From Monomorium pharaonis (taxonomy: Eukaryota > Arthropoda > Insecta > Hymenoptera > Formicidae), in assembly GCF_013373865.1 (NCBI RefSeq), contig NC_050477.1, positions 9,914,722 to 9,978,721 of the forward strand: a DNA stretch of 64,000 nt, given 5' to 3'. Of the stretch, positions 1 to 13,556 are shown piece by piece. The position numbers were made by a program, and so were the translations under genes. Numbering within the stretch: the stretch's first letter is position 1; each line of letters opens with the position of its first letter. The notes below the pieces were generated by a model. That model saw nothing but the letters and a program-made list of their open reading frames with translations. It was not told the origin of the DNA and did not search any database.

Positions 1-115
1 AATTTCGTACATAATATTTGTGTTACTTTCTAACACATTTGTCTCGTGTTAAATTGACACAAAAATTTGACTGTTTGGGACATGCAGTGTATATTAAATT
101 TAACACAAATTTTCC
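1..115. repeat. TGTGTTA/TAACACA-rich palindromic tract, possibly a transposon fragment
   Basis: Several copies of the GTGTTA motif and its complement TAACAC alternate (near 19-36, 46-60 and 101-107) around GACTGTTTGGGACATGCAG. The tract reaches the window edge, so the full element cannot be seen. Confidence 0.3.
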
Positions 116-421
116 AACTATATAATTGCAACGTACCACTGCACTTTTAATATTTTTCAAGTTAAATCACATTTATTATAAAAGTTTAAATCTTACAAAT
201 TTCTTCTAAAAGTTTTTCTAAAGATCTCACATTCAAATTACCCTTTTTTTTTTAAATTAAATTGTTTATTGTATCATAATCTATCTTCACCTTTGGCAGT
301 CGGTGCGCGACGGCTCGCCCGAGCACGTAAACGTCTTAATACACTAGGGTGTTTACGGAAATTCGACATTCAGGCTGCACGCCCTGAGACTCGCCCTCTC
401 GAGACGGACCCTCCCGCGGAG

Positions 422-426
<5 letters not shown>

Positions 427-454
<28 letters not shown>
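427..454 (+). repeat. (GA)n microsatellite
   Basis: About 28 bp of uninterrupted GA. Confidence 0.95.
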
Positions 455-457
<3 letters not shown>

Positions 458-1748
458 GGAGAAGGGACACTTTGAATCCGACGATACTTTACGCACGGCC
501 GAATGTCATTACGCGTACCACTGCGGCGGCGGCGGCGACGGCGGCGGCCACTCGACTCCGAATTTGTTTCCGATTTGTATTCGAGCCCGACGCCGCGCCG
601 CAGGAGTGTTCTCCAACCGGGAGAGACCGCGGCGTGTCGTCGAGGGCACGGGCGCGACCGCATTCGATCACGCGCTCGGTTTCACCCTCAAGTGTCCGTA
701 CCCGAACGAGTGCCCTTGAGCAACCCGCGAGTATATACTTCGCGGCGCGGTAGGCGATCGGGGAAAATGCCGTGGATTTATTTGAGGACGCTGTATCGCT
801 GCGCCTCGACGGTATCGATAGCTCGTTTGTGTGACGAATAAAAGAAAATTATCTGAGAGAAAGAAAGAGGACTTCTTCTGTAGATAAATTGTCTCGAGTA
901 CGATGCTAACGAAAAAAGGCTGCCGCTTGAAATAAATGTGATCCTCATCGCGGTAGGCCATAATAAATCATAATATTTTGATAATACGTGTAAAGTCGGC
1001 TTTCTGTTAAGAATTAAAAGACTTGCTAAGTGAAAAGTACGAAATACAAAACGACTTTAAATTTCTTTTCAAAGATCGGTTTTTTTTTATCTTAGAGATG
1101 ACTTAAATTATTGTGATTTTGATAGGTCGAGGATTAAACGCTCGCAGATTAAAACCAGAAGGCACCTCATGGCGGAAATTGTCCACATATTTTTATCCGT
1201 GAAAATTTCAATAAATTCAGATTTTCGATTCGAGCCGGCCACTTTGCATGTAGGAACTGTTGCCAAATATTTTCCGGTGACAGCCGCATTATGAAACGCG
1301 CGGCGCGCGTTTTCGGTAGGCGTTCCGCTATTTTGCGGCAAATGCCGTTTCGTACACGCGCGGCAAACAGGCCGGCGAGCGAGAGAGGACGGACCGCGCA
1401 CGGACGCGTTATTTATTTGCAGTCCGATCGGCGGCGAATCGCACCCGCGTCCCGTCGGTCGGAGTCAATCAATGATCGCACGCGCGCAATTTGCAGTACG
1501 CCACGCTCACACGCGCGCAGAAATTTTCATCGGCGCGGCGGCGGCGCGTGCGGCTGCGATGGACGCACGGGAAGGTTTTACAAATTCGCGGGGGTGGGCT
1601 TTTGCTACGGCCATTATCGGCTCCACGCTAATGCACGCGATGTAACAGGATAATCCCCGAATTTCGAGTTGCCGCGATACATTCCGACTGTGCGTATCTA
1701 TATGGGGTGTCCGCGGATTCTCCGCCGATTTGCGTCGGCGGCGACCGC

Positions 1749-1838
1749 ACTGAAAGAAAAGAAATAATTGCAATTGTAATTCTGTAATCATAATTTCTTG
1801 TTCTTTATTTCTTTTCGGAAATGCAATTTCTTTCATCG
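1749..1838. repeat. Small hairpin with related ends
   Basis: Nested inverted repeats: TGAAAGAAA (1751-1759) pairs with TTTCTTTCA (1827-1835), and GAAAAGAAATAA (1756-1767) pairs with TTATTTCTTTTC (1805-1816). The flanking bases CAC and TCG resemble the ends of the CACTGAGAG elements. It may be a minimal derivative. Confidence 0.35.
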
Positions 1839-4784
1839 AATTTTAATATCGGGCTTAATTATATATCGTGATATTTAAGATATGCTGGTAATTTGTCATT
1901 TTTATACCATGCTATATATTTATAGTTGTTTAACCATGCAAATGGCTTTTTTATTGGTTACCATTATTACTACGCAAGTATCAAGCGAATGTTAAAAAAA
2001 TTGGTACATTTATTATAAAAAATTGCAATAATTAATTCTATAGGGTACATAAAGATGTTTATTTTATTATTTTTACTATCCATTACTTTTTTTTTGCTAT
2101 TTTCTTACTATATTAATATTTTAAATTATTATAATTTATAACAAAACTTTTTTATATTTTGTAATATTATAAAAGATCATTCCGTTACTAACATTGTAGC
2201 AGTGATAACTATAAAAATATAACTCTTCTAACGATAATTATTTCTTTATTAGAAGTTAACTTTCACTTAGAAGTGATTAAGGAAAAATTCGCTTCATACA
2301 CACCCTGTATATTACCTTGTATGTTATACTGACGTCGATACATCGCGACCAACCTCGGTTCCGCGCGATATAGCTCTGATTTATTTACTCATATCAGGAC
2401 CGTAATATGCGGCGTTATCGACAAATCAGATTATCGCCAAGAAGTATCGAATTTCTGAAATTCGCAGAAAATTCGATAAGCAAAAAATCGCACGCAAAAA
2501 ACGAAAATTATTAAACTCGTTGGTATTTGGTTGTGAAATCGGCACCACGTTTCTTTTGCTCTTCTTTTTAATTGGCGACTAATCTCGCTCGTTTCTGTTA
2601 TTTCGAGAATATTTCCCTCCCTCGACAAATATATAATTACAAGAATGTGTGCGCTACATTATATACGCAATATGGAACAGGCAACCGTGAAATAACTCAC
2701 ACCGCTGCACTGCTGCGTGCGGTCGCGGCGCCGCACGGTCGATTCTGCACAGGGAAAATTTAATGCGGCACCATTACCATAAAATTATGGTCTGCCGCGG
2801 CGTAATGATGGATTATGAAAATATCGGCGCGATAAATTCGCACGATACACGATGTTTACACGCGCGGACGTTACTTTTCGTTCATCGGTGGTGCGCCCGC
2901 CGCATCGATCGGCGTTTTCCACCGCGGAAAATCGCGTTCGAGTACGTTCGAGGCATGTAAACTAGCGTAAATCTAACAAAACATCCCCTATTCACATTGA
3001 TAAGCGTAATATGCATTTAAACGTTTTGAAATTTTTCCACAAATTCGAATCTTGAGCTAAATATATTATTGATAAATTGATTAAAATTAGTAAATTGATA
3101 AATTGATCAAAAACTCCGTTTGAAAGTAACGTAAGACCAAAGATTTTTTTTTTACTCCCAATCCTAACTGAAACTCCTTAATTCGCTTACAAAAGGTCCT
3201 CGTAGATATTAACGATACTGTGTAAAATAATCGTCATCTTTTAGTTTTCATGCAGTTCTCAATTTCTTGTTCTCTACATCTATTAGGATATTAATCTATC
3301 TAAATATCTATTAGAATGATATTAAAAAAAGACAATATTTAAAGTACATAAAGGAGGACTCGAGTGCAGTTTACGAAATAAATAGTTGTAAGGGTTGTGA
3401 GGAAAAAAGTGTCGCGGATCTTGTAATCGTAATGGGGCGCCTTGTACACCTTCGTGATCATTTTTTTTTCGACGGAGGGGTGGAGGGTTAATAAAGTAGT
3501 TTCGCAACAGCTAGTGTGTAGTCGTCGTCGTTAGGACTCGCCTACGACGACGTGTTTTCGGATGCCATTGTGCCCGGGCGTTTGACGACGTATTTGCGTT
3601 TCGCGCGCGGCAGGAATAGAAATTTAAGAAGGGCCCGCCGCACACACCGGCAGCTGCACGCGCCGCGGGGTTCGACTCCGTCGTTGCGTCGTTCCCCGGG
3701 CTTGATTCTTTCGTCGGGAATCTCGATTGTCCGGAGGTGCTCGGGCATCAGCGAAACTCACTCTCGAGGAAAAATAATTGCGCGCGGCGAATTGCGAGTG
3801 TTGCGAGCGAGCGAGCAAGCGAGCGCATTCAATTAACAATATTGTGACTTAATGTTTGGCCGCTGCGCTTGAGCGAACGCATCGCTGCGCATCGAGAATG
3901 GCCCGGGAGTTTTTTTCCCAAAGCAGTCCCTACGGTTGTACTTGTCGGAAATCAAGGAAGATTGAAATAACAACCGTATATAGAAGTAATAACAGTTTTA
4001 GTTGTAAAAGTATGCAGGAAAAATTTGAGAATACATTAAGGGGGGACTTTTCATTTATCCATCTTTTCTATTTTACATCTTTTTGCGGTACATTTATTTA
4101 TCATTAAAATACGCGTGAAACGTAAAACGTAAATGAAAAGGTATAATTAAATGCTCAATTTTAAATCAAGTTAAAAATTCTTGAGATATAACATAGAGGA
4201 TTAAAGGATTTGGAGATTCTAACGTAGTTTTTTTTTTTTGGTGCAGCTAAAATTTTTCATGAAAATTATCGCAAGAAACTGATACCAGACTATAAAGAGA
4301 TTTACAATACGTTTTCAGATTCATATTTGCGAGTAAGCATTAAAGAAACGGAAGTCCTTACATGAGTGAAATGGTAACTATTATGGGAACTATCGAGATC
4401 GGTCCAATTTCGATCTTCAAGCGGGGATCGCGCATTAAGTAACACATAATACGACTAGACCGGCATGGATTTATTTGTCGTTCCTGGTTCTCGAGGGCGC
4501 GAAGCGCGATCCTATAAAAATACATCGGCGTCGCGCCACGCCGCGACAATAGGCGTCGTAAATGGATTATTAGGTATTAGAATCGTCACACCTGAGCGTC
4601 GATCGAACGACAGGGAGGGAGAGGGAGCGCATCCTTGCGAGAGAGCGTCGGTCCCCGCGGGACCTTCGTCATCGCGCGGACGGTTGAGGGCGATTCCCAT
4701 TTGACGCGTCCCGTGGCCCCGGAACGCACTCGAGAGAAAGACCGTCCGGCTAATATTTTACCTGCGGTGCCGCGCGCGCACGCA

Positions 4785-4827
4785 TACACACATACACACA
4801 CACACACACACGCACGTACACACACAA
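4785..4827 (+). repeat. (CA)n microsatellite
   Basis: Interrupted CA repeat with TA and CG steps. Confidence 0.95.
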
Positions 4828-5150
4828 AAGTGTTGACCGAGGCTCCCGTCGTCTCGTCGCGGAATCCCGCCGTCGGAAGTCCCGTATATACACGAGATAT
4901 TTGCGCAATGATCGCACCTAGCCGCCTTCTCGAGTGCTACCACCGGCCTTCGGGAAAGTTACGAAAATGTGGCACGGACGAGTATTCTTCATCGAGAGGT
5001 AATCCGCACAAAGATCCCCGCCCGTTGTAGGAATCCTCCCTGTCTTCTTCAAACTCCCTTTGATATCCCTCGGCTCTATAAATAAAGTCTAAATAAACTA
5101 AACCTACTGCCGTTGCCATTATCGTATTGACGTGGAATCGTTTTAATAAG

Positions 5151-8100
5151 CGCTATTATTAGATATTTGCCAAAGACGCATTTTTGAAAGGGGGTTATTA
5201 TTAAAATATTAAAAAATATATTACGTGGTACTATCGCGTTACTACGGCATTAATGACGTATATTAATTTATATATAAAATATTAATGTATATAGTACGCA
5301 TTAACATTCGTATGAAAAACCGTTTGTAATTGGCTCAAAAGTATTTTTTCTTTTTACATATTTGTTACAATTTATTTTACAATGTTATGCGTTTGCACGT
5401 TTATGGTCCCTATTCATTGTAAATAGTTACAACACGTTCGTTTCTTTGTCGAACAATTTCTCTTCCATTCCGGTCAACGGTTTGTGCACCGGCCTTCCGT
5501 CAATTTCTATTATTAACATATCAGGAAAGTTGCGGAAGAGCTAGTTTGCATTCAGCGATGTGAGCAATATTGTCAAGCATCTACATACAAGTCACGTGGT
5601 ATTGCATTAAAGTATTGTATTTTTCAATCGAATACGTATATACATCCTTATTATTTTTATATACTAACAGATTCCGGTTGCAGATAATTAAACTCACGTT
5701 TACTTACACTAGGATTAAAGATTTGTGTCTTAATTAAGAGAATTAAATAAAATTAAATTCGCCAATTAATTTTTGCGATGTTCCTTCTGTAAAACTATAA
5801 TTCGTAACGACTTCAAATAAAATTTTATTCCGTGATATATTCCTTTGGCATATTAATATATTAATATATATATTGATACATTTTTAGATAATAATAAATA
5901 TTAATATATTAAACAATAATTACCAAAAAGATCCTTTAGAACGTATAAAAAACGTATTATATATAAATATATCAGATTAAATTTACATCTTTAATTACAG
6001 ATTCCTAAATCTCTTTCTCCTGCTGTGTCGTTCTAGAGCGCATCCAGAGGATCTGCCAGATCGCTCTTCCCTCGTCAATCATCAGGAATCGAGACATTCC
6101 TCTACGAGAAGCAGATTCTAATACACACGCAGCCGCAAATCCATTTGGCGTGCAACAACCATGAGGGTTAACGAGATCATCGTTCGATTCACCTCCGCCA
6201 TTCTCTCCCCCCATACTAGGAATTACCTATGCTACCATGGGTCGCGCCACCATGGAGGAGGCATGCATCCGGTGTACGTGTCGCTTCGCCACGCTGTGAC
6301 TTATGCGTAATGCATGTACACATATACGCACGCACGAGTTGCGTGAGTGCATGCACCACCCGGTTTATGTATGCACGGCGTGTTGCAACGCAGTCGCAAA
6401 CACACGCCGGCTCGGCCGTGTCCGATCTGGCAATCTGCTCTAAATACGTCCGGTACAATGCCCATGGTGGCATGGGATCGCCTATGATGTCGTGTGAAGG
6501 CTCTAACCGAGAACCGTATCGTATCGCGAGCGAGAATCTCGCGATCGGGAATTCGGCAGTTCGGTGAGCGACGTGAAAATGCCACGAGGCTGGCAGATCG
6601 CTTCCTGTTATGAAGAACTCGGGGAAACTGTAGTTTTTCATCGTCGTCGTATACACCATCATGCAGCATCTCTACGCAACAGAAAACATCTGCAGCGATT
6701 TTTCACAGCGTCACTATTTCTCGAAAAAACATGTTACCATAAAACGTAATATAATGTTAGTAGTATTATATACAGAACACAGAGAAAAGTATAATATTAC
6801 ATGCGTGCGCATAATTGGATTAATTTATTATAGCTAATTACTAATGTAATGTAATATATTTATTTATTATTGCAAGTAACAATCTCTTATCACATAATTT
6901 TGTTTTAATCATTAGATATAACAAAGATGCTATATTCATCGAACTAAATGTTGAATTTATTTTTTCAACGATAGGGAGAGCAATACTATCATAGTTGTGA
7001 TTATAAGCGTCCGTCTGAAATACAAGGAACATTGACTTTTTATGCCTGCTGGATTCTCTGCTGAGACTTCAGATATCCTGAACGTTTGTTTGGTTGACCT
7101 AACGAGAGGATATTTTATTCCGAGGCACACGATGCATCCCCTCGAGGCCTCAATCTTATTTCACCGTTTCCATCGGGATGCTTCGTCATCATTTGTTAAA
7201 TAAAACTCCGGAGCTCGAACGGTCGGTTTGAACTAACAAGCTAGAATGGAGTTTGCATAGAGACTGCATAGGACGTTACGAGCGGGTAAAAGTTTCCGAC
7301 TGTTTTTGTAACACCCTCATCTTGCCACGGTAAAGCTGATCACGCGGCTTTGAAAGCACGTCTAAACACGTATCTGTGAACGTAAAGATTTGAACGCGAA
7401 AACTCGCCGGACCTACCGGCAAACACAAACAGAGCTCTTATAAATCTTTATTCAATGGACGGTTTCACTTCCAAAAAATATGTGGAATCAAAAAGTGTTT
7501 GTTTAAATCCACATTAATAAAACAATCTAATATCGCTCTTTATATGTGTTCTCTGTAAAGAATTTTATAAACTAAAATTTCCGCCAGATATAAAACAAAT
7601 GTACAGCAATTAAATAACTCAAAACGACAGTATAAGGATAATTTTTTACTATTATATTACTATTTACTCTATTTGCGCTCTATTAATTAATGTATGTAGT
7701 TTCAGTTTAAAGATATTTTTTAGAGAGATTATGTCAGGGCTTAATTATTTTTATACGTGAACAGACTGTAACATGTTGGCATGGCGTTCGTCGACAGATA
7801 GCCACCTTAAATCGGGCACTGCTATGGTTCCGGTGTTTGTGTCGTTTACTTTGCTACAAGCAATATTTAACAAATTGCTTTCGTTCCCCTTTGTCGGGTT
7901 TCTCTCATCGTCGTCGACGTCATTGGGCGTATTCCCCGCCGAGGATTTATAGTTGCTAGCTTAGCGATCGCCTGCGAGGTTTCATTTGATGAATCGAGAG
8001 ACAATGGGACGCTACGAAATGCTCGTCGATAAATACACGCCGCAGGATTGCGCAGCTAAATCCTGTACCCGGCATTTCACTGTCGATTCATGATATCAAA

Positions 8101-11100
8101 TATAATACAATATCCATTTCGATGCTCGTTAATGAAAATTTTCTGTGTCATTTTAAATGAAAATCATGTGCAATTAAAAGCAAATAGAAATATTATTTAT
8201 ATATCCCTATCAACATTTTAATTCTTTAATATTACTGATTTTATATAAAAATGTATACTATATAAAAAATTTATACTATATACATTTGTACTATATTCGA
8301 TATCCATGTGCATAATTTTTATAAACAATTTTATGACCCTTGCAAACGTGACAGTTGATAGTTTTTCTAAGAAAAATATAATTATTTTAAATAATTGCAG
8401 AAATAAACATTTCTCTTAATTTAATTAACTCTTACTAATGCTCTCACACACACTTAAATCTTTCTTTTCTTTCTACATATACAACATTGAGTTGAAGACT
8501 TTTTTATCGATATAACAATTAGATCGTACATATACACAAGTTAATCGATCTCATTTGACACGGTTGTAACTAGAAAAGTCTACATAATTTTAGAAAATAG
8601 AAAGATTATCCTGTTTTGAGTTGGTTTTAAGGATTTAAATGCTTTCGCAAGGTTTTTCTATTGTGAGCGTGTCACTAGTGAATGGATAAACTACCTGTTA
8701 AAGCGTTCTTATAAGAAATTATGTTGACATATCTTTACAATTGTATATATCTTTCTGTCACTTTATTTTACTTTTGTATCACCTTCCAGTAGATGTTTTT
8801 AACTATCCTTTCATTCTTATGAAAGGATTTGACTGTTCTTAGAAAATACATGTCATAAAATATTATAATAACCGATTAGCGTAACAAAGAAATTCTTGGT
8901 TGAAATTCTTGATTTAAAGGAAAGTACTGCACTATTATAGAAGTTTAAAACTTGCGTTGCTTTTTTGTAAAATGCATGTAAAATTATAGAAAATGCATTT
9001 TTAAATTACAAAGATTTATATAATCATAATAACTTGTATTTCGTAAAAAAAAGTACAATCCGAAAACTTTATATTAAAAAATAAAATACTCTTAAAATAT
9101 ATAGCATAAAATTGAATAAAAGTTTTGCATTTTTTATCAATATTTTTCAATGCACCGATTATCGCACATAGTTAACGGCATTAGTATGTATCGCTCTAAA
9201 TGTGTTCTAAATTTCGTACTCTTTTTTTTATAGAACGAGGTTATTCCTCATTACGGGCATGTCATCAGTATCGCGTTATCGCCGCTAGATACATTTGTGT
9301 GTTGCAGCGATTGTCAACTTCGGTATTGGTCAAACGTACCGGAGGAACCATATTTGAAATATGTTGCTACCTGCCTGTCATCTTTGTATGCTAATGTTTT
9401 GCATAGCAGTCCTTATCCTTGTGCTTTCGAGCGGATATCTGACAACATTACATGTCCGTCTAAGGGGACAGGCCACGCGGCGTGATTAAGAGTGGAAATG
9501 ATTTTACAGAAAACACGAAAGACTATCAGCGAATTTATATCGCCGCTTGTCAATCAACTCGAAACCTCGACGCACAATTTTGCACATTGTATTTCGATCG
9601 TCGTTGATAGCTGATATCTTTGCAGTGACACAAGGCACTCGATAAAAGAGCGCAATTATTCGAAGAATATTCTATATACTTTTCTCTCGAGCACGTGTTT
9701 CTAAATGGAAGGTTTGCGACGATATCAATATCTAACTAAAACGTGTGCAGTTATTTGAAGAAAATCTTATATAACAATATACTTTGCCGGGCGTAAATTG
9801 TTACGTATTAATGTCAATATCAGGAAAACTTCTGTCGACGAGTAATGCTACATGCATTTCTTTACCGTCTTCTTTTTCCTTCGAGCCTCTTAATTATCAC
9901 TCTGGTAAAGTTTGTTTCCTAGTTAGCCGCATCTGTCGCGACTTGTTAATAGCGCGCCGCAATCAACGTAATAGATGCGAGGAATGCATTCGCGTCTTTT
10001 CGCGAAAATAGACACAATTCTTTCTTCTTTTTTTTCCTTGCGCGAACGGTCAGCCCAAGTGTGCAACAAACGCTCATATTGTGGCCTGTGTACATTAACT
10101 AATGGCCAAGTCTGACCGTTTGTCATCACGACAAATAGATTTCTCAGGTACTCTCGTCGCGTCGCCTAACGGCGCGCGAATACGCGTGGAATGTTTCTGT
10201 CAACTTGAGTATCATTTTTTAAGCAGGCACACAAATACCGCAAATCACGCGAAAGGATCGATAATCCTCGACCAGCCCCGAGAGAAGGCCCAGCGTAAGT
10301 TCTTTTCGAGATAAGGAAAACAAAAATAAAAAAATAAGGCGTAAATAAAAAAACCAAGATAACATAATAAAAAATAAAGAGATACAAATAATGTATAAAA
10401 GTATATTTATAGAGATGAGAATTATAAATCACAGACAAAAAGAAAAGATCTTCAGAGAACTGAGGACCCAGAAATCGGGTAAGCGATTGAGAGAACTGTT
10501 AGAACCATATATTAAAACAGTTACAAAAAAAAAGAAAACATGTTTACACGACCTTTTATTGATGCAGCAAGAGAAGCAATTAATTTAATTAATTTGCGTT
10601 TAATAATTGCGGTAATAATGCGCGGTGTTCTTTTAGCTCAACAAAAACGCGCGTCATGGCGATTATCATTTTTCACTCTTCTCTTTCAAAGGAGTCGGGT
10701 GTGAATTAGCAGAGAGATATTCGTGGGAACAGAAACTTTATTAAAGTTCAGTTGCATCAAGACAGTAACAGAGGGAGAGGCCGTCGGCTTACGTGTGCTT
10801 ACGAGGTAACTGTGAAAAAATGGTCTTGCGTTTCTCATCGGTCGCGACATCGGTGACACGATCGTCTTTGTCGAGAGATCGCACATCCGGATCCGCGTAT
10901 CTGAATTCTATACGCACAGGTACGTATACATCGATACATATACATACATACATACAAGGAAGGCGGGGGTGGAACGGTGGGAGGGAGAGGGGGGGAGTAC
11001 TCGGGTTTGTACAGAATATATATATATATATATATCTTCGTTTTACCGTCTCTACCAACGTAGATTATACAATGGGGATGCGCTATCTTAGACCCTAAAC

Positions 11101-12156
11101 GACTTGTATGTTACACTATGAACAGGCGGAGATCGCAATCAGTCGGACGTAATGCCCCGCGTACATCAGTTTTCCTGTGCTGCCTCTTCCGGCAGCCGGG
11201 CCGCGTCCTCGCGTTATATTTACAAAAAAATCCTAATTTGCCGGTAGAATCCTCTCAGCGTGTCAACGCGGGCCGCTCATCTCAAAGGTGGAGCGAATTA
11301 TATTTCGGGATGTGCATTAAAAAGATCCGTTTCATACCTTTTTTTTTTCTCTTACAAACTCATGGCTCTCTACTGTAGTGTACAAAGGTACTGCAATGGA
11401 TATTATAAATAGATATACTTTATATTAGATAAGCGTATTAACTTTAAGTGACATTTATACGATTTGCGTGTCACTTTTAAAATAAACGGACCGCGTTGGG
11501 CTTACCGATCAACGAATCATCGTACGATGATTTGCGATTCATACGATGATCGTCGGGTATGCTTTATAGATTCTACCGTCGAACGCCAGTCTATACATAA
11601 TTTCTTCTTAGACATCTATCTATATAATACACGTATAAGTTCTCTGAGCATAGCTAAAGCTAGCTCTCGTTCGCATTGCCAAACTCGAATTTTATTTTTC
11701 GCACTCGATGAAAAAGGGTCGGTTGTTCGTCGACAGAAAATTAGCCGTCATTATTACCCGAAAATCTCCGTTTATTAAATCAAGAGCAAAATGAGACACT
11801 TGCGCTCTGTATTTAAACAACAAATTTCGCAGTTTAAAACGTTCGAAAAAATGAAACATTCCTGAGACATCTTCGCGAGACTTTCACGTAGCCTTCATAT
11901 TGTCCGAATAATTTTGATTCAAATACGAAAGAATGTAAATTTTCTAATCATTCATTTGAAATTTTGTTCATTTTCTTATATATATTTATTGAAGACACAA
12001 GTCTTCCTTTATTTTTATTTTGCTGCGTTTCTTCCCGTTACGAGGTTTCCGACAAAGATGCAAAAATTTCAATTAATAGCGTAAAACAATCGAAGAACGC
12101 ATCGCAACGAATAACACGCGAGAATGTAACTTCCGCCGTTTCCGCATGACGTTAAT
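5151..12156. other. Non-coding region, no gene recognised
   Basis: AT-rich sequence with GC-richer islets at about 6000-6700, 7000-7450, 7780-8090, 9230-10320 and 10620-11350. The 6000-6700 islet has open frames up to 148 aa on the minus strand and 112 aa on the plus strand that overlap one another and match nothing recognised. A perfect 10-bp hairpin (ATCCTTTCAT, loop TTCT) lies at 8805-8828. CATA and TA microsatellites lie at 10934-10956 and 11016-11035. Confidence 0.6.
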
Positions 12157-12599
12157 CACTGAGAGAAAAAAAGTATTAAAGGCCAATTATTTATTGTGAT
12201 ATTTTCTTCGACATTTATTTGTTATAAAAAAATATATTTGTGAAAATAAAATATACATTTCTATGAAATATTCTGTGAAATATATTTTTGTAAAATATAT
12301 ATCTTATTTAAAGAGATTGCACTCAACATAAAATAAATACGCAAAATAAATGATTTATTTGCTAGAAATAAAACTTTTATTTCGCCGTATTTAAATGAGC
12401 CACTTATTAAAGAAAGTACTTCAAATTTCTTTATGAGAAATAATATATATTTTACTCTAAAAATTTTATTTCTAAGAAATGAGATGTATTTCGTAGAAAT
12501 GTATATTCCGTCACCACGAATTTTTTTTATAACAAATAAATATTGAAGAATACGTCACAAGAAATGTTTCCCAATACTTCGACATTTTTTCTCTCGGTG
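12157..12599. mobile_element. 443-bp hairpin-forming MITE-like element with CACTGAGAG ends
   Basis: The left end CACTGAGAGAAAAAA mirrors the right end, which reads CACCGAGAGAAAAAA on the minus strand. Similarity continues inward about 130 bases, including ATTTATTTGTTATAAAAAA and ATATACATTTCTA in both arms. The centre is itself palindromic (AAATACG...CGTATTT). There is no coding content, as in a miniature inverted-repeat transposable element. It lies about 1 kb beyond the 3' end of FoxQ2. The target-site duplication is unclear. Confidence 0.7.
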
Positions 12600-13556
12600 T
12601 ACAGAAACATTAATCGGCAATAGATTAATCTGTTTCTCGCGTGGTCACGCTAACACGCGATACCCAACAATTTTACGCCTCGTCCATTTCGGAGGTTACC
12701 TCACGCGTGCCACATTCATACTCGCGAGGACAATATAAATGTTTAAGAGACAACGTGAAACGTTCTTCAGACATTCTATTTTAAAAATTACGGAGCGTTG
12801 AGAATGATATGGGACCTAAATACACTTGTAACACGCGCCCGCGATTTCGATAATTAATATACATAAATGGTATATATATATAATTACATAAATATGTACA
12901 TATAACAACATATATATAATAATATAAAAATAATACAAAGTGTAACATATAGTTCCCCATTATATCTATGCAAGTGGTTTCTCTCCTATAATTCAATCAT
13001 TATTGCTTAAGTCTCTATCATCCTCAAATCTTCGTATGTGCCAAGTATCTCACTTTTATCATTTTGCAATGATGCAGACTCTTTAACCAACTTAAAGCCA
13101 AGGAAATCTATCTCATTTATTAATTTACTTATGCTTATTTATTTGTTTAATGGTACGATCCTATTTATACGGCAACGTTTCACTTTTTGATATTGCATGT
13201 CTTCGCGCAACTAAGTCTCAATTAGAATTCTATTAAAGCTCGATTTGTATTAACTTGAAAATATATAATTTTGCATTTTCTTTCTGAAATGTATTGCATC
13301 TCTCGTTAAAAAAAGTCTCTCTCATTTGTACACACGATATCGGTAGGTTTATTAATATTTTTGTTAAAAGAAAATCTGTCTGCAAATAGTTTTGCTTGTT
13401 GAAAACAACGCGACACAATTTGAATAAATTGCTGAAATATCCGAGAAGTTTCCGACAGCACGCAGTAAAAAATAAAAAGAGGAAAGATTGTAGACACTCG
13501 ACAGACACGAACGGCTACCTGTCGTGCGAACCGACCGGCTTCTTCTGAGCCCTCCA
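12600..13556. other. AT-rich 3' flank of FoxQ2
   Basis: Contains the probable FoxQ2 3' UTR in its right part and AT-rich intergenic DNA with TA-rich tracts at 12860-12930. No coding signal was seen. Confidence 0.6.
13348..13353 (-). terminator. Candidate poly(A) signal for FoxQ2
   Basis: AATAAA on the minus strand about 205 bases after the FoxQ2 stop codon. It is the first canonical hexamer I see on that strand. Further TTTATT copies near 13130-13145 would be alternatives. In AT-rich sequence this hexamer occurs often by chance. Confidence 0.35.

Larger units (their letters stand above)
116..5150. other. Non-coding region with CpG-rich islets, no gene recognised
   Basis: GC-rich islets (about 300-830, 1240-1660, 2680-2960, 3360-3840, 4380-5030) alternate with AT-rich stretches. 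Open frames occur on both strands of the islets, as expected from CpG-rich composition, and none resembles a family I know. Repeats include (GA)n at 427-454, (GGC)n at 523-548, GAGC-type repeats at 3804-3825 and (CA)n at 4785-4827. ACACCCTGTATATT near 2300 resembles insect transposon ends but no partner end was found. Confidence 0.6.

Noticed and set aside
2296..2320. Transposon terminus at ACACCCTGTATATT
   Set aside because: The motif is common at insect element ends, but I could not find a convincing partner end nearby.
6005..6662. Open frames of 148, 122, 112 and 69 codons around 6.0-6.7 kb
   Set aside because: They overlap on both strands, have no family resemblance and show no splice structure; likely chance in a GC-richer islet.
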